Shown: piece by piece, positions 61,956-64,000 of the stretch
Numbering within the stretch: the first letter of the stretch is position 1
How the letters are laid out: each line of letters begins with the position of its first letter
Source of the DNA: Prorocentrum cordatum
Lineage: Eukaryota > Sar > Dinophyceae > Prorocentrales > Prorocentraceae
Assembly: GCA_963575745.1 (NCBI GenBank)
Contig: CAUYUJ010015684.1
Span: 110,001 to 174,000, forward strand
Length of the DNA: 64,000 nt
Direction: 5' to 3'
Position numbers and translations under genes: made by a program
The notes under the pieces: model-generated
The model's database searches: none
What the model was told of the DNA's origin: nothing
Seen by the model: only the letters and a program-made list of their open reading frames with translations

Positions 61956-62120
61956 ATGGGTAACTCACCACCTCGGAGAGAAGCCGGCGCGGCAGGGCAT
62001 GCCGCCGCACGGGCTCGCGCAGCAGCTGCTGCTGCCCAGCAGCAGGTCCGAGGCCTCGTGACCGACACGGCGGACAGAGCAGCGCAGGGCCTGCGCGACA
62101 ACGCCAACGCTCGCGACTGA
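61956..62120 (+). CDS. Small hypothetical protein, 54 codons
   Basis: ATG at 61,956 opens a 54-codon frame ending in TGA at 62,118. It begins MGNSPPRRE, a form compatible with N-terminal myristoylation, and continues as an Ala/Arg/Gln-rich stretch (AAARARAAAAAAQQQVRG, then TDTADRAAQGLRDNANARD) that could form an amphipathic helix. It may be a first exon, a stand-alone peptide or chance in GC-rich DNA. No neighbours inform its role. Confidence 0.25.
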   Translation: MGNSPPRREAGAAGHAAARARAAAAAAQQQVRGLVTDTADRAAQGLRDNANARD

Positions 62121-62657
62121 GAGCACCGCCGTGGCAGTTGCAGTGGCCGAATCGGTCTGCCTTTCGAGAAAGGGCTGCAACCGGTTCCGCCCCTGCGTGA
62201 GATGTTTGTCTGGGGTTCGACGGCAGCGCGCTTCTGACAGCCCGCGGCTGGACCCTCCCGCAGTCGAGGCAGCGCGACGTCCAGGGCGGTCACACGCTCT
62301 GTACGCGGAGAGCTGTCCTCGCTTCTCGAGTGAAGCTGAAGGCTGGACTCCCCAAAGACTGTAACCATGCCGAGCAATAACAACCAATATGCACGAACAC
62401 TACGACGCTGGTTGGAGGTCTGGAAATGGCCACCAACACCAACAACGGGGGTTGCCTCCACAGGGGGAATCTGATCCTAGATTTCGGTGTTGGTGGTAGT
62501 AATAGTTCGGCCACCTTTGAAGCCAGAATATGACCACCATCACCGAGATCGGGATCTTCGTCCCTCGGTGGAGGCACACCGCCGAAATGGGTGCTGGTGC
62601 CAACCTCTAGGCCTGCGAGCTGGACCCAGCCAGGTGCACCTTTCACGACGACCGTGG

Positions 62658-62662
<5 letters not shown>
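62121..62662. other. Unassigned sequence
   Basis: No gene or repeat family recognised; both strands have only short, unremarkable frames. Confidence 0.4.

Positions 62663-62691
<29 letters not shown>
62663..62691. repeat. CT dinucleotide run
   Basis: (ct)n immediately left of an M1 MITE. Confidence 0.95.
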
Positions 62692-62695
<4 letters not shown>

Positions 62696-62867
62696 ACCTA
62701 CCAGAACACCCCAACCCAACCCGAAGACCCGAATTTGACCCGAATTTCGGGTTGGGGGGGGTACGGATACCATGTGTTTTTTCAACGTTCCCCGACCCCC
62801 CCCCCACTGGAAATCGAGGATAAATTTGGGCCTTCGGGTTGGGTTGGGGTGGTTTGGTGGGTGGTGA
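62692..62867. mobile_element. MITE family M1, copy 3
   Basis: 176 bases from gactacctaccagaacacc to ggtttggtgggtggtga. Flanked by ctctct on both sides (62,686-62,691 and 62,868-62,873), compatible with a 6-base duplication but in a CT run. Confidence 0.85.
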
Positions 62868-63344
62868 CTCTCTGCGACGGCCCGCCTCCAGCATGTCAGA
62901 CGCAAATCAAATCAGACACCTCGGGCCAGCTGCGGGGCAAGGCGAGCCTCCTGCTGCTGCCGACCGCCCCCATCGGGCGGCTGTCCCCCCCCCCCCTCCC
63001 TGCGGCCTCGGGCGGTCGAAAAGGGCCCTCGTGCTGCCGCGGGGGGAAGGCCGAAGAGGGAGCGAGAACGGGGCTGGTCTGGCCACGGCGAGCCTCGGCC
63101 ACGGGTGGGTCACCCGGCCTGGATCTGGGGAACGGCCCGAAACCCAGACCCCCCTCCTGAGGCCAACGCGGCCCCCGTTCGGCGCCGTTGCTGCAGGGCG
63201 GGGGCCCGTTCCGTGTTCGGCCCCATCGCAACAAGCTGCACTGGAGCAGTCCACGATGCGACGGGCGCAGAGGTCTGACGCAGCGTCGGTGGCAACTCAT
63301 GGGAGCCTCCCATGCCATCTTGCTGGCTCTCGCGAATCGACGCC
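62868..63344. other. Unassigned GC-rich sequence
   Basis: No gene recognised; long frames on both strands reflect composition. Confidence 0.4.
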
Positions 63345-63425
63345 ATCCGACGCTAATCGGCGCTAATCGAGGGGCTAATCGACGCTAGCCGACGAGAATC
63401 GGGGAGAAATCGGCCATCGATTACC
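63345..63425. repeat. Degenerate cgctaatcg repeat
   Basis: Units such as cgacgctaatcgg, cgctaatcgaggggctaatc and gacgctagccgacgag. Confidence 0.65.
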
Positions 63426-63660
63426 AGACGCTAGCGCACGCCAATACCCTCCAAATGCGGGATTGAGGACACACAAGGCTCCCTTGATTTGCTGCCGAAC
63501 GCAGCGGCACGCCAGTATCACCACGCGGCTCTTAGGAAGACGAAGCAATGGCAGGGACAGAAGCTGTCGGGGCTGCGCGGAGCGCGCCAGGGGCGACGCG
63601 GGAGGGAACCCGAAAGGGGCTCCGAAAGCTTATGGTGAAGCTGCTGTTTCTTCTTCAGAC
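63426..63660. other. Unassigned sequence
   Basis: Nothing recognised. Confidence 0.4.
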
Positions 63661-63895
63661 CAGGAGAGCCCAGAATCGAATCGATAACTCGGATCGGCGA
63701 TCGGAATGAATCGGATCGGCAGAGATCGGAGGCCGAGTCGGGAAGAGTCGAATCGGCAGAAATCGGCAGGCTGGTATGCCTCCAAGAAGAAATCGGAACC
63801 CAAATCGGAATCCCAAGTCGAATCGAATCGGAATCGAAGCAATCGAAATCGAATCGAATCGAATCGAAGGGAATCGAAACAAGCCCTGTCAGGCT
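63661..63895 (+). repeat. Dispersed repeat family R5, copy 2 (continuous)
   Basis: Continuous counterpart of the split copy at 32,981-33,122 plus 33,774-33,866. It includes a short (aatcg)n expansion at 63,820-63,870. Confidence 0.8.
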
Positions 63896-64000
63896 CACTC
63901 GGCAGCGCCAAAAAAAAGATGCGGCAGCACGCTGTAGCAGGGCTGCATATCTCTGCGTGAATCGCTGTCCCGCGAACCCTGCTCGTGGACCTCGGTGGGC

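Noticed and set aside
1-64000. rRNA, tRNA, snRNA or complete spliced-leader genes
   Set aside because: I looked for familiar conserved blocks on both strands and found none beyond the 13-base leader match; a dedicated RNA search would be needed to exclude tRNAs.

Overview
The window looks like nuclear DNA of a dinoflagellate. It is GC-rich, full of microsatellites and minisatellites, and lacks any clearly intact host gene. The recognisable protein sequence is almost entirely retrotransposon relics: three LINE-type reverse transcriptase/RNase H remnants of a kind I associate with dinoflagellates, and one tyrosine-recombinase retrotransposon. A 13-base match to the dinoflagellate spliced leader lies at 17,661-17,673. 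The assignment is inference from these features; no rRNA, tRNA or protein-coding host marker was found.

Layout. 1-10,450: simple-sequence arrays (CAT, GAC, GAG, AAC, GCC, CTC), short minisatellites, inverted-repeat clusters and first copies of dispersed repeat families. 10,450-17,650: dispersed repeats, an 83-bp tandem array, GA/CT-rich arrays and unplaced hydrophobic minus-strand reading frames. 17,661-18,645: spliced-leader-like sequence, a zinc-ribbon pseudogene and a short inverted-repeat element that cuts it. 19,455-20,260: minisatellites. 22,695-32,215: MITE copy, LINE-A (minus strand, about 30.0 to 23.5 kb, riddled with later insertions) and LINE-C (plus strand, 30.8-32.2 kb), head to head. 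32-39 kb: dispersed repeats, a 95-bp duplication, a CATAG array, CTC arrays. 39.0-41.85 and 48.2-48.4 kb: one long CAT array split by the key element.

The most interesting object is the 6,355-bp element at 41,852-48,206 (minus strand). It has the split direct repeats of Ngaro/PAT-type tyrosine-recombinase retrotransposons (5'-A1 ... B1-A2 ... B2-3'), with A copies matching at 67/68 and B copies at 73/74 bases. In order it encodes a small cysteine-rich membrane protein, an uncharacterised Gag-position protein, reverse transcriptase-RNase H, a tyrosine recombinase, and a C-terminal cytosine-C5 DNA methyltransferase domain with its catalytic motifs visible. All repeat junctions share the trinucleotide CAT, and the element sits in a CAT microsatellite, which suggests homology-guided site choice by the recombinase. 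Reading frame changes at several points contrast with the near-identical terminal repeats.

48.4-64 kb: more dispersed repeats, a 594-bp foldback element inside GAC arrays, LINE-B (minus strand, 52.5-55.9 kb), a 91-bp tandem array, a relic of an unknown charged helical protein (57.85-58.96 kb), minisatellites and the third full MITE copy. At least eight short repeat families occur two to four times each in the window, some nested in the LINEs, so the relative order of insertions can be read in places.
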